DNA from: JBGCDD01 sp045105075
Lineage (GTDB): Bacteria > Pseudomonadota > Alphaproteobacteria > Rhodobacterales > Rhodobacteraceae
Length of the DNA: 21,913 bases
NCBI GenBank assembly: GCA_045105075.1
Contig: JBGCDD010000189.1
Coordinates: forward strand, 1-21,913
Direction of reading: 5' to 3'
Within the stretch, counting starts at the first letter, position 1. Every line of letters starts with the position of its first letter. The notes beneath the pieces were generated by a model that was not told where the DNA came from, made no database searches, and saw only the letters and a list, made by a program, of their open reading frames with translations. Shown one piece after another: positions 7,374 through 15,563 of this stretch. The translations under genes were made by a program, and so were the position numbers.

Positions 7374-9611
7374 CTAGGCGTCGAGCGCTGCCAGAATGCG
7401 CGGCGGCGACATCGGCAATTGACGCAAGCGCACACCGGCCGCTGCGGACACCGCGTTGGCAATCGCCGCCAGCGGTGGGCAGATCGAGGTTTCGCCGACA
7501 CCGCGCACGCCGTAGGGGTGGCCCGGGTTTGGCACTTCCACGATCACCGTGTCGATCATCGGCAAATCGCTGGCCACAGGGATGCGGTAGTCAAGGAACA
7601 CCGCGTTTTGCAGCCGCCCGTCATCGCCATAGATGTATTCCTCGTTCAGGGCCCAGCCGATGCCTTGGGCCGCGCCGCCCTGGTACTGGCCTTCCACGTA
7701 GGTCGGGTGGATCGCCTTGCCCGCATCCTGCACAACAGTATAGCGCACGATGGATGTTTTGCCGGTTTCGGGGTCGACCTCGGCATCAACGATATGGGTG
7801 GCAAAGCTGACGCCGGCGCCTTCGGGTGTGGCCTCGAAATGGCCCACGATCGGGCCTCCGGTGGCGCCCATGATGGCGGTGATTTCGGCGATGGGCAGCG
7901 GATCAAAGTCGCCCGCATTTGGCCCCGATGGCACGGCACAACCGTTTTCCCATTTCACCGCATCTTCGGGGATACCCCATTTTGCCGCCGCCCGGGCTGA
8001 CAGCTTTTTGACCGCATCGCGCGCGGCCTCGATGGTGGCCAGTCCACTGGCATAGGTCACGCGGCTGCCGTGGCTGACCTCGTTATAGCCCAGCGTCGCA
8101 GTGTCGGCGACAGTGCAGCGGATGTTTTCATACGGGATGCCCAATTCCTCGGCGGCCATCAGCGCCATCGACGCGCGGCTGCCGCCAATGTCGGGCGTGC
8201 CCACGGAAATCGCGGCTGTGCCGTCCTCGGACAGGGCCAGTGTCACAGCGGTTTCGCCGCCATGGTTGAACCAGAACCCACAGGACACGCCGCGCCCTTG
8301 GCCGGGTTTGAGCGGCGCCGAATAGTGCGGGTGCGCTTTGGCAGCTTCCAGCGTTTCGACCAAGCCGATGCGGTCGAATTTGGGGCCAAAGCTGGCCTTG
8401 GTGCCCTCGCGCGAGGCGTTTTTCAGCCGCACATCAAGTGGGTCGAGGTCGAGCTGTTTGCACAGCGCGTCGATCACCGATTCCACCGCAAAAGCCGCCA
8501 TCGGCGAGCCCGGCGCGCGGTAGGCGGCCTGTTTCGGGCGGTTGGCAATCACGTCGTAGCCGATTTGCTTGACGTTTTTCAGCGCGTAGGGCGCAAAGGC
8601 GCACATGGCGGTGAATTCCATCGGCGCGCCGGGAAAGGCGCCGCCTTGCAAGCGGAACACACCGCTTGCGGCGGTGATGGTGCCGTCTTTGGTCATGCCG
8701 ATCTTGACGTCCATCGAGGTGGACGAGGTCGGCCCCGTGGCGCGGAACACGTCCGAGCGTGACATCACCAGTTTCACCGGCCGTGAGGTTTTGCGCGACA
8801 AAGCCAGCGCGACAGGTTCGATGAACACCGCCGTTTTGCCGCCGAATCCGCCGCCGATTTCGCTGGCGGTGACGCGCAGCTGGCTGGTTTCGATCCCGAG
8901 CAAGGCGGCACAGATTTTCTGCACGTTCCAATGGCCTTGGGTGCAGCACCACAGCTCGCCTTTGCCATCGCTGGACAAGGTGCCCATGCAGGCGTGGGGT
9001 TCGATGTAACCCTGGTGGGTGGCTTCGGTCTTGAAGCTGTCCTCGATCACCAGATCGGCGGCGGCAAAACCGGCCTCAACATCGCCGTGCCCGCTTTCGT
9101 GATAGCGCACAACGTTGGGGTGCAAACCCTCGGGCACGGAACTGTCGGCGGTGCCAGCGCGGATCACCGGCGCGTCTTTGGCCATGGCCGCGTCCACATC
9201 GGTGACATGGGGCAGGATGTCATAGACAACCTCAATCAGCTTGGCGGCATCGCGTGCGATCAGCGCCGACGTGGCGGCCACGGCGGCAACCGCGTGCCCG
9301 TCATAAAGGGCTGTGTCGCCGGCCATGACGTTTTCAAGGATGTCCCAAGTGTCGCCCGTTAACCCGGTGGCGAAATCAGCGCGGGTGACCACGGCCTTGA
9401 CGCCGTCCAGCGCCATCGCCTTGTCGGTGTTGATCGAGGTGATGCGCGCATGGGCGTGCGGGCTGCGCACGATGGCGGCGTGCAACATGCCGGGGGCGGT
9501 GACATCGGCGCCGTACAATGCGCGCCCGGTGACCTTGTCAAAGCCGTCGGGGCGGTCAGGGCGGGTGCCAACATAGGTGAAATCGGTGGTTTTTTGTCCG
9601 TCCAGGGCCAT
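7374..9611 (-). CDS. Molybdenum hydroxylase, molybdopterin-binding large subunit (xanthine dehydrogenase/CoxL family)
   Basis: This 745-aa catalytic subunit of a three-part molybdenum hydroxylase oxidises a substrate C-H bond using water. An aldehyde oxidase/xanthine dehydrogenase a/b hammerhead domain comes first (VTGRALYGADV around residues 28-37). The molybdopterin-binding domain follows, with GGGFGGK at 253-259, AYRAPG at 363-368, and GVGE at 704-707, where Glu707 is the conserved catalytic glutamate. The AYRCSFR loop of form I CO dehydrogenase is absent, so it is not CoxL proper. The length is typical. The start overlaps the stop of the [2Fe-2S] subunit gene by one base (TAATG). The substrate (N-heterocycle, aldehyde or acyl-CoA) is not identifiable from motifs. 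Confidence 0.9.
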   Translation of the reverse strand: MALDGQKTTDFTYVGTRPDRPDGFDKVTGRALYGADVTAPGMLHAAIVRSPHAHARITSINTDKAMALDGVKAVVTRADFATGLTGDTWDILENVMAGDTALYDGHAVAAVAATSALIARDAAKLIEVVYDILPHVTDVDAAMAKDAPVIRAGTADSSVPEGLHPNVVRYHESGHGDVEAGFAAADLVIEDSFKTEATHQGYIEPHACMGTLSSDGKGELWCCTQGHWNVQKICAALLGIETSQLRVTASEIGGGFGGKTAVFIEPVALALSRKTSRPVKLVMSRSDVFRATGPTSSTSMDVKIGMTKDGTITAASGVFRLQGGAFPGAPMEFTAMCAFAPYALKNVKQIGYDVIANRPKQAAYRAPGSPMAAFAVESVIDALCKQLDLDPLDVRLKNASREGTKASFGPKFDRIGLVETLEAAKAHPHYSAPLKPGQGRGVSCGFWFNHGGETAVTLALSEDGTAAISVGTPDIGGSRASMALMAAEELGIPYENIRCTVADTATLGYNEVSHGSRVTYASGLATIEAARDAVKKLSARAAAKWGIPEDAVKWENGCAVPSGPNAGDFDPLPIAEITAIMGATGGPIVGHFEATPEGAGVSFATHIVDAEVDPETGKTSIVRYTVVQDAGKAIHPTYVEGQYQGGAAQGIGWALNEEYIYGDDGRLQNAVFLDYRIPVASDLPMIDTVIVEVPNPGHPYGVRGVGETSICPPLAAIANAVSAAAGVRLRQLPMSPPRILAALDA

Positions 9612-10090
9612 TACGAAGCCTCCCGCATGTCAGCGGCTGTGTCCATCACAGCGCGCACGATTTTGTCATATCCAGTGCAGCGGCAGAGGTTGCCTGCCAG
9701 CCAATAACGCACCTGGGTTTCGGTGGGGTCGGGGTGTTTTTCCAGCAGCGCCTTGGTGGCCACCAGAATGCCCGGCGTGCAGATGCCACATTGCAGGGCT
9801 GCGTATTCGATGAACTTTTTCTGCAACGGATGCAGCGCGTCGCCCTGGGCGATGCCTTCGACGGTGCCGACCTCTTTGCCCTCAGCCTCGGCGCCCAACA
9901 CCAGACAGGCGCAGACCACACGGCCATCCAGCGTGACCGAACAGGCGCCGCAATCGCCGGTGCCGCAGCCTTCTTTGGAGCCGGTCAGCCCGAGCCGGTC
10001 GCGCAACACGTCCAGCAGGGTTTCGCGCGGATCGCACAGAAATTCGACAGAGTCGCCGTTGACGGAAGTTGTGACGTGAAGCTTGCTCAT
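9611..10090 (-). CDS. Molybdenum hydroxylase, [2Fe-2S] small subunit (CoxS-type)
   Basis: This 159-aa electron-transfer subunit carries two [2Fe-2S] clusters. The N-terminal plant-ferredoxin-like domain has C42-x4-C47-x2-C50 and C62 (CGTGDCGAC). The C-terminal helical domain has C101-x2-C104 and C136-x-C138 (CGIC and CRCTG). It passes electrons from the molybdenum site to the FAD subunit. The length matches the family. The ATG overlaps the upstream FAD subunit stop by 4 bases (ATGA) and its own stop overlaps the large-subunit ATG, so all three subunits should be made in step. Confidence 0.94.
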   Translation of the reverse strand: MSKLHVTTSVNGDSVEFLCDPRETLLDVLRDRLGLTGSKEGCGTGDCGACSVTLDGRVVCACLVLGAEAEGKEVGTVEGIAQGDALHPLQKKFIEYAALQCGICTPGILVATKALLEKHPDPTETQVRYWLAGNLCRCTGYDKIVRAVMDTAADMREAS

Positions 10091-10950
10091 GATGTGGCCT
10101 TTGCGCGCTCATAGGCGATTTTGGCGGCGCGGCGGGTCAGAACGCCGGCGACTTTGGTGCGAAATGCGATGGTGCCGCGTTTGTCGTCAATCGGGGAACA
10201 AGCGGCCGAGGCGGCAGCGGCCAGTTTATCAAGGGCCGCATCGTCCAATGTGGTGCCGATGATCGCATCTGCGGCAGCCTGTACCATGACCACGGTGGGG
10301 GCCACAGCGCCCAGCGAGACGCGCGCGGTTTTCACCACATCGCCCTCAAGCGTCAGGTTGACCGACGCGCCGACCACGGCGATGTCCATTTCGGTGCGCG
10401 GGGTGAAGCGCAGGTAGGCGTCGCCGCCTGCTGCGCCGCGCGCCGGGATGTGCAGTGCGGAAATCAGCTCGCCCTTTTGCAGCGAAGTGCGCCCGGGGCC
10501 GGTGGGAATGTCTTGCACGGAAACGGTGCGGGTGCCGTCCGGGCCAGTGATCGACACCGTGGCATCGGCGGCGAACATGGCGGGCACAGAATCAGCCGCC
10601 GGAGAACCGTTGCACAAATTGCCGGTCAGCGTGGCGCGGCCCTGAATTTGGGTCGAGCCGACCAGATCCATCGCTTCGACCAGACCGGGCCAGGCGGCGC
10701 ACAGACCTTCGTGTTCGCTCATCTCGGCGCCGGCAACGGCAACACCAAGGGTCCAGCTGCCGTCGTCGTTTTGGGTGATCGCTTTGACGCCATCGATCTT
10801 TTTGACGTCAATCAGCGTGTCGGGCGTTAGGATGTCGGCGCGCAATTGCACCAGAACGTCGGTGCCGCCGGCGAGAAACCGGGTGGCCCCTTCGGCCTGC
10901 GCGGCGATCCCGGCGGCGTCGTTGAAATTGGCGGGTGTGTGATAGTCCAT
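10087..10950 (-). CDS. Molybdenum hydroxylase, FAD-binding medium subunit (CoxM-type)
   Basis: This 287-aa subunit binds FAD and hands electrons to the final acceptor. The FAD motifs of the family are present: AGGTD at 27-31 and GNLCNGSPAAD at 110-120. The C-terminal region matches the CO dehydrogenase flavoprotein C-terminal domain. The chosen ATG at 10948-10950 begins the family-typical MDYHTPANF and has GGGAG about 7 nt upstream. A much longer frame extending to 12108 is rejected because it would run antisense over the aminotransferase gene. It is the first gene of the operon FAD subunit, [2Fe-2S] subunit, large subunit, MoaD-like. The order medium-small-large is the usual cox order with S and L also contiguous. 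Confidence 0.92.
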   Translation of the reverse strand: MDYHTPANFNDAAGIAAQAEGATRFLAGGTDVLVQLRADILTPDTLIDVKKIDGVKAITQNDDGSWTLGVAVAGAEMSEHEGLCAAWPGLVEAMDLVGSTQIQGRATLTGNLCNGSPAADSVPAMFAADATVSITGPDGTRTVSVQDIPTGPGRTSLQKGELISALHIPARGAAGGDAYLRFTPRTEMDIAVVGASVNLTLEGDVVKTARVSLGAVAPTVVMVQAAADAIIGTTLDDAALDKLAAAASAACSPIDDKRGTIAFRTKVAGVLTRRAAKIAYERAKATS

Positions 10951-11085
10951 GTGGGCTCCCTGCACTTGGAATGGTGCGCTTTGGGCAAATGTTAGACCAA
11001 GCCTGCAGGCGGGTCTATCGGGACGCGACATTTGCGCGGTGTTTTTTGACTCCCGCCCTGTGCGGGCTTTGGCTAGGGTGCGCGA
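10951..11085. promoter_or_regulatory. Divergent promoter region between the molybdenum hydroxylase operon and the hisC-like gene
   Basis: This 135-bp gap must hold both promoters. On the plus strand TTGACT (11046-11051) is a plausible -35 for the aminotransferase. A short hairpin CCCGC-CCTGT-GCGGG (11052-11066) follows directly, and no convincing -10 stands at the normal distance. No clear Shine-Dalgarno precedes the plus-strand ATG. No strong operator is visible. Confidence 0.3.
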
Positions 11086-12195
11086 ATGGATGATATGACC
11101 GCCCCCCCGCAGAGCTATCTGGTGCCGCTGCCTGTGCGCAGTGTCGTCGCGCGCGCCCAACCCAAGGGCCTGCCGGTGATCCGCATGGGATATAATGAGC
11201 TGCCCTTTGGGCCAACGCCCGGTGTCGCCGCCGCCATCGCCGATTTTGCGCGCACGCCGAATTTTTACGGGGGGCCGGGCTGTGATGAGGTGCGTCTGGC
11301 CTTGGGGCGGATCAACGGGATTGATCCTGACGAGATTATATGCGGCAACGGATCCGAGGAATTGCTGGACGTGATCGCGCGCAACTTTGTGCGCCCGGGC
11401 GATGAGATTTTGATCTCGGAATTTGGCTATATCCAGTTTGCGCTGACGGCGCATCGGCTGGGGGTGGATCTGGTCAAGGCGCCCGAGACCGGATTTGCCA
11501 CAGATGTGGATGCGCTGCTGGCGGGGGTGAGTGCGCGCACCCGTTTGCTGTTTCTGGCCAATCCCAACAATCCAACCGGGACCGTGGTGCCTTTGGCAGA
11601 ACTGGAACGGCTGGTGGCGGGGGTGCCCGAGCATGTGGTGGTGGTGCTGGATTTGGCTTACGGCGAATTCACCGGGTTTGAATATTGCGCCGGTGTGCAT
11701 GCGTTGGCGGGGCGACAGCGCAATGTGATTGTGACGCGCACTTTTTCCAAGGCTTTTGGTCTGGCCGGGTTGCGCTGTGGTTGGGCGCATGCGCCGGCGG
11801 ACATGTTGCCGGGATTTTATGCCGCGCGGGGAATGGGCAGTGTCAACGGAATGGCGCAAGTGGCGGCCAAGGCAGCTCTCGAGGAGATGGACGAGGTGCG
11901 CGCGCGCGTCGATTTGATCGTGTCCGAGCGCGACCGGGTGGCAGCTGCGCTGCGCGACCTGGGGGTGCTGTGTTTGCCCAGTGGCACGAATTTCCTGATG
12001 GCCACGGTCGACGGGCACGGCGCCGAGGTGACGGAAGCGTTGGTCGAGTATTTGTTTGATGAGGGTGGTTTTGTGGTCAACCGCACCCGCGAGGCAGGGT
12101 TGGAACATTTCCTGCGGTTTTGTCTGTCATTGCCGGAGCACAATGACCTGTTGATTGAGACAGTGGGTCGGTTTGTGGCGACACTGGGCGCGTGA
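11086..12195 (+). CDS. hisC: PLP-dependent aminotransferase, histidinol-phosphate aminotransferase-like
   Basis: This 369-aa fold-type I aminotransferase has the length and layout of HisC. The conserved NPNNPTGT segment lies around residue 162. Asp189 and Tyr192 (DLAYGEF) should contact the PLP pyridine ring, and Lys222 in TFSKAFGLAGLRCGW should form the Schiff base. HisC moves an amino group between histidinol phosphate and 2-oxoglutarate, and paralogues act on aromatic amino acids. No other his gene is nearby, so it could be such a paralogue. The start is ATG 11086, with ATG 11095 as an alternative; neither has a strong ribosome site. It is monocistronic and followed by a GC-rich hairpin/repeat element. 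Confidence 0.75.
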   Translation: MDDMTAPPQSYLVPLPVRSVVARAQPKGLPVIRMGYNELPFGPTPGVAAAIADFARTPNFYGGPGCDEVRLALGRINGIDPDEIICGNGSEELLDVIARNFVRPGDEILISEFGYIQFALTAHRLGVDLVKAPETGFATDVDALLAGVSARTRLLFLANPNNPTGTVVPLAELERLVAGVPEHVVVVLDLAYGEFTGFEYCAGVHALAGRQRNVIVTRTFSKAFGLAGLRCGWAHAPADMLPGFYAARGMGSVNGMAQVAAKAALEEMDEVRARVDLIVSERDRVAAALRDLGVLCLPSGTNFLMATVDGHGAEVTEALVEYLFDEGGFVVNRTREAGLEHFLRFCLSLPEHNDLLIETVGRFVATLGA

Positions 12196-12252
12196 TTTTG
12201 GGGGGCATCCCTGAAGGGGAGAGCCGGGGGGTGGTCCCCAGACGAGAGATAG

Positions 12253-12292
12253 CTGGGGGCCAGCCCCCAGACCCCCGGAGTTTACTTTGAAA
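12253..12292. repeat. GC-rich hairpin and probable dispersed Rhodobacterales intergenic repeat; bidirectional terminator candidate
   Basis: In the 107-bp gap between two converging genes there is a perfect 8-bp stem with a 2-nt loop, CTGGGGGC-CA-GCCCCCAG (12253-12270). It is followed by ACCCCCGGAGTTTAC and TTTGAAAGATGAAGG. A second G/C-run hairpin-like stretch lies just upstream (12229-12242). The CCCCCGGAGT-then-GAAGATGAAG style is one I remember as frequent between genes in roseobacters; this was not searched. It is well placed to terminate both the hisC-like gene and the opposing dehydrogenase gene. Confidence 0.6.
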
Positions 12293-12302
12293 GATGAAGG
12301 GA

Positions 12303-13265
12303 TCAGACGCGCGGCGGGAGTTTGTTGAGGTGGCGCAGCATGTCGACAAAGGCGGAGAGGCGTCCGCGTTGGTAAGCGGCGGTATCAAGGCCTTCGTAGT
12401 CCATGAAACCCTGTCCGTCGCGCAGGCCTGTGCGGCCCTTTTCCATGTTGGATTTGACGATGTCGGGCGCCTGGAAGCGCGTGTCGCCGGTGGCGTCGGA
12501 CATGTAGTTTGACGCGTGATAGAGAATGTCGCCGCCGCCCCAGTCGATGAATTCGAGCAGGCCCAGCACAGCAAAGCGGAAGCCGAAGCCATATTTGGTG
12601 GCCTTGTCGATGTCTTCTGCGCTGGCGACGCCTTCTTCGATCAGACGCGCGGCTTCGTTCATCGCCAGCATCTGGATACGGGGCACGATGTAGCCCGGGC
12701 TAGGGGCGCAGGTGACGGGGACTTTGCCGATGCTTTCCAGCAGCGATTTCAGCCGGGTGGTGACGTCTGGGTCGGTGTGATCACCGGGCATCAGCTCGAC
12801 CAGGGGGACCAGATAGGCGGGGTTGAGCCAGTGTGCGTTGAGGAAGCGTTCGGGGTGAGTGACGAAGGTTTGCAGCTCGGTGGACAGGATGGTCGACGTG
12901 GTTGAGGCGATGATGGCATCGGCGTTGGCGTGTTGGCAGATCAGCGCGAAGGCGGCCTCTTTCGGGCCGAGAAGTTCGGGCACGCCTTCAAAGATCACCT
13001 GCGCTTGGGCGAGCTTGTCCGCCTCGGTCAGCGGCGCGATGCTGATGCGGGCCAGGACGGTTTCGATATGAGTGTCATCGAGCATGCCGAAGCTGGCCAA
13101 CATGGCCAGTGTGGAGCGTATGTCGCTCAGGGCGTTCGATTTGAGGGTCTCAAAGGCGTCGCGCGGGCGGTCTTTGGCATCCAGCAACAGCACGTCATGG
13201 CCGCTATAGGCAAAGGCGATGGCCATGCCGCGCCCCATGCGACCCGCGCCGACCGCGGCGATCAC
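12303..13265 (-). CDS. 3-Hydroxyacyl-CoA dehydrogenase-family NAD-dependent dehydrogenase
   Basis: This 320-aa oxidoreductase has an N-terminal Rossmann fold (VGAGRMGRGMA, residues 5-15, with D29 ending strand 2). The catalytic region is H145-W-L-N148-P with Glu157, matching the His-Glu dyad of 3-hydroxyacyl-CoA dehydrogenases. A C-terminal helical domain follows (GYIVPRIQMLAMNEA, then YGFGFR). Relatives oxidise 3-hydroxyacyl-CoA, L-carnitine or L-gulonate. The length (320 aa, against about 280 for 3-hydroxybutyryl-CoA dehydrogenase) makes a non-CoA hydroxy acid substrate possible. The start is GTG 13265, overlapping the opine-dehydrogenase stop by 4 bases (GTGA), so the two are coupled. Confidence 0.85.
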   Translation of the reverse strand: MIAAVGAGRMGRGMAIAFAYSGHDVLLLDAKDRPRDAFETLKSNALSDIRSTLAMLASFGMLDDTHIETVLARISIAPLTEADKLAQAQVIFEGVPELLGPKEAAFALICQHANADAIIASTTSTILSTELQTFVTHPERFLNAHWLNPAYLVPLVELMPGDHTDPDVTTRLKSLLESIGKVPVTCAPSPGYIVPRIQMLAMNEAARLIEEGVASAEDIDKATKYGFGFRFAVLGLLEFIDWGGGDILYHASNYMSDATGDTRFQAPDIVKSNMEKGRTGLRDGQGFMDYEGLDTAAYQRGRLSAFVDMLRHLNKLPPRV

Positions 13266-14347
13266 AGGCCGCGCTCCAGCATCGTTTGCAGCTGGTTCGG
13301 GCTGTGGTCTGCAAGTCCAAGTGCGCTGAGGGTGCGCCCGTTTTGGTGGAAATCATCGTCGCAAATGGCGCTGCCCAGGGCCAACAGACCGGTGGCGGTG
13401 GGCGCGGGAACGCCGGCCCAATCGGCGACCGAGACCAGAAAGGCGAGGCCGATCGCAACGTCTTCGCGCATATAGCGATGCCGGGTCAGCACCAGCTGTT
13501 CGCGCCAGTCGCCGCTGTCGACCAATCGGTCGTGGGCCATGTTGCCATACATCCACTCCGGGGCGTCGTTGTCATAGTGATCGGCCAGCGGGAAATGCGG
13601 CGCGCCGTAACCCAGAGCCTCACGCAGGGCGATGCGTTCGCCGTCAAGCCGAGTGGTGACGCGGCGGATGCTGGGTTGGGTGCCTTCATTGTGAATGTCC
13701 CAATGCTCAAAATGCTCGATCGGGCCGGCGTTCATCAGGATCAGGGGCGGGTGGATGATGGGCCCTGCGTTCATCAGCGCGCCCGACAGCGCGTCACCGC
13801 AGGGTTCGACCGACGGGTAGGCTTGTTTGATCACGGCCATGGCCGCGTTTGCGTTTTTATGCGGGAACACGCCTGTGGGCAGGCGCGTGGCGCGGGTGGT
13901 GATGGCGATGGTGTCGGGGCCGTGCAGGCGCGTGAGGTAGGGCAAGGTGCCTGTCTCTGCAAAGCTGAGATCCGCCAGATTGCCGGCATCGCGGATAATC
14001 TTGGCCATCATCCAGCTGCCAAAACTGCCCGGCGGCAGCAACACCACTTGGCCATCTGTCAGATGTGGCGCCAGGGCGCGGGCGATGTCGGTTTGGGCGG
14101 TGGCCGGGGTCGGGCAAACGATCAGCTCGGCGCCCTTGACGGCCTTGGCGATATCGGCGGTGACGACAGCCAGTGTGACGGGGCGCGTGCCCTCAAAATC
14201 CTTCAGGGTGAGCTGATTGGTGCGGTCTTGCAGCGCTTTGATTGCGCGTGTGTCACGGCGCCAAAACCGCACGTTGTGGCCTTGGGCTGTGAGGTCCACG
14301 GCCGCTGCGACCGAGCCATTTCCGCCCCCCAGAACTGCGATTTCCAT
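13262..14347 (-). CDS. NAD/NADP octopine/nopaline (opine) dehydrogenase-family protein
   Basis: This 361-aa protein has a Rossmann domain starting MEIAVLGGGNGSVAAA. It also has the opine dehydrogenase C-terminal domain with N193-x5-H199-PP (MNAGPIIHPP), matching the conserved Asn/His region of the family. Opine dehydrogenases join an amino acid and a 2-oxo acid by reductive amination, or run in reverse. The ATG at 14345-14347 is chosen because AGGAGA lies about 7 nt upstream; a GTG or ATG 27 bases further out is less well placed. It is the first of a coupled pair with the 3HCDH-family gene. The pair diverges from the TRAP/hydratase/lyase operon, suggesting a shared pathway. The substrate is unknown. 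Confidence 0.85.
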   Translation of the reverse strand: MEIAVLGGGNGSVAAAVDLTAQGHNVRFWRRDTRAIKALQDRTNQLTLKDFEGTRPVTLAVVTADIAKAVKGAELIVCPTPATAQTDIARALAPHLTDGQVVLLPPGSFGSWMMAKIIRDAGNLADLSFAETGTLPYLTRLHGPDTIAITTRATRLPTGVFPHKNANAAMAVIKQAYPSVEPCGDALSGALMNAGPIIHPPLILMNAGPIEHFEHWDIHNEGTQPSIRRVTTRLDGERIALREALGYGAPHFPLADHYDNDAPEWMYGNMAHDRLVDSGDWREQLVLTRHRYMREDVAIGLAFLVSVADWAGVPAPTATGLLALGSAICDDDFHQNGRTLSALGLADHSPNQLQTMLERGL

Positions 14348-14541
14348 GTCAAACTCTCCTGATTTCAGTGGCATCCGTGCGCTGATCGGTGCAGAGTTTT
14401 TGGGCTATGCGCGCCGGTGGTGGCCGGGTTTCGGGCAATTGACCAAGGCCCGGGTGATACGGCTTGCAATGGTTACATGAAAATGCATGTATTTTAAAAA
14501 GACAACCAAAAAGACGTACAACGCAAGGGAGACGACACGAC
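14348..14541. promoter_or_regulatory. Divergent control region for the opine-dehydrogenase pair and the TRAP/hydratase operon
   Basis: This 194-bp gap lies between oppositely oriented first genes. Its right part turns AT-rich (14474-14515), unlike the surrounding DNA, and contains the inverted repeat listed separately. A possible plus-strand promoter is TTGCAA (14464-14469) with a weak -10 in ATGTATTTT (14487-14495). AAGGGAG at 14525-14531 is the ribosome site for dctP. No transcription factor gene is next to it within the window. Confidence 0.5.
14474..14491. promoter_or_regulatory. 18-bp inverted repeat TACATG-N6-CATGTA, candidate operator
   Basis: A perfect 6-bp-arm dyad lies 51-68 bases upstream of the dctP ATG, overlapping the best candidate promoter for the operon. 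Its size suits a dimeric repressor or activator such as a GntR- or IclR-type regulator. The regulator is not in the window. Confidence 0.55.
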
Positions 14542-15549
14542 ATGACAGTATTCAACCGATTGACCACAACGCTCAGCGGGGCCGTTGCGGCCATCGCGAT
14601 CACCGCAGGCTCGGCCTGGGCCGAAGACCGTGTGTCGGCTGTTCACGCCTTTCCGGGCTTTTTGGTTTACACCAAAACCTTCCTGGCCATGGTTGACGAC
14701 ATCAACGCGCGCGGCAAAGGCATCGTTCAGATCGACGTCAAGGGCGGCCCCGAAGCGATTGGCATGTTCCAGCAGCCCGCTGCGGTCCGCGACGGTGTGG
14801 TTGACATGGTGCACACGCCCGGCAGTTTTTACGGCAAGTCCGTGCCCGAGATTGACGCGATGGTGGGTGCCACGGTCACGCCCATGGAAGCGCGCGCCAA
14901 TGGTGGTGCAGCCTTGATGGATGCGGCGCACCAAAAACGTATGAATGTCAAGCATTTGGGCTGGATCGATGGGGGCGTTCAGTTCCACATCTACATGACC
15001 AAAGAGCCGAAATTCGATGCCGATGGCGTGGTCGATCTGACCGGCGTCAAGCTGCGCGACAATCCGATTTACCACGCGTTTTTCGAGGCTTTGAATGCGA
15101 CGACAGCGTCGATGCCATCGACCGAAGTCTACGCGGCGCTGGAAAAAGGCGTTGTGGATGCGTCGGCCTGGACCTCGATCGGGATCATGGATCTGAAGTG
15201 GGACAAGTTCGTGAAATACCGGGTTGATCCTCAGTTCTACAACACCGACCTGGGCGTGATTTTCAACAAGGAAAGCTGGGAGTCCCTGAGTGCGGAAAGC
15301 CAGACGTTGATCCAGGATGTGGTCATCGAGTGGGAAAAGAAATCCTATGATGACCGTCAGGTTGATGTCGCAGCAGACGCGGCCGAGCTGCAAAAGCGTG
15401 GCATGAAATTTGTGACCATGTCGCCCGAGGCGTCGGCCAAGTACCTCGAAAAAGCCGATGGCGCCGCTTGGGGCCGCATGGAGGGGCGTTTGTCCGAACT
15501 GGGCGACAACGCGTCTTATGACGCGATCCGCGCGCTGTATCACAAGTGA
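14542..15549 (+). CDS. dctP: TRAP transporter periplasmic solute-binding protein (DctP family)
   Basis: This 335-aa periplasmic receptor captures a substrate, usually a carboxylate, for the TRAP membrane subunits. A Sec signal peptide covers residues 1-27 (AAIAITAGSAWA, then ED). The body has family features: IDVKGGPEAIGMFQQPAAVRDGVVDM, then LTGVKLRDNPIY and an MPSTEVYAALEKGVVDA segment, which is the conserved selectivity helix region. The ATG at 14542 is chosen because it begins the signal peptide and has AAGGGAG 10 nt upstream; the frame is open 78 bases further but that part is promoter. It is the first gene of the operon. The ligand is probably the substrate of the downstream hydratase/lyase/Hyu enzymes. 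Confidence 0.93.
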   Translation: MTVFNRLTTTLSGAVAAIAITAGSAWAEDRVSAVHAFPGFLVYTKTFLAMVDDINARGKGIVQIDVKGGPEAIGMFQQPAAVRDGVVDMVHTPGSFYGKSVPEIDAMVGATVTPMEARANGGAALMDAAHQKRMNVKHLGWIDGGVQFHIYMTKEPKFDADGVVDLTGVKLRDNPIYHAFFEALNATTASMPSTEVYAALEKGVVDASAWTSIGIMDLKWDKFVKYRVDPQFYNTDLGVIFNKESWESLSAESQTLIQDVVIEWEKKSYDDRQVDVAADAAELQKRGMKFVTMSPEASAKYLEKADGAAWGRMEGRLSELGDNASYDAIRALYHK

Positions 15550-15563
15550 TGCGATCCACGATC

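Noticed and set aside
7373..7501. N-terminal extension of the MoaD-like protein to 124 aa
   Set aside because: The extra 43 residues are Arg/Cys-rich and antisense-free only because they overlap the 3' end of the large-subunit gene in another frame; the short form matches the family length.
10951..12108. Upstream extension of the FAD-subunit frame to a 673-aa protein
   Set aside because: The added part is antisense to the well-supported aminotransferase gene, is rich in His/Gln/Arg as shadow frames are, and the ATG at 10950 has a good ribosome site and family-typical N-terminus.
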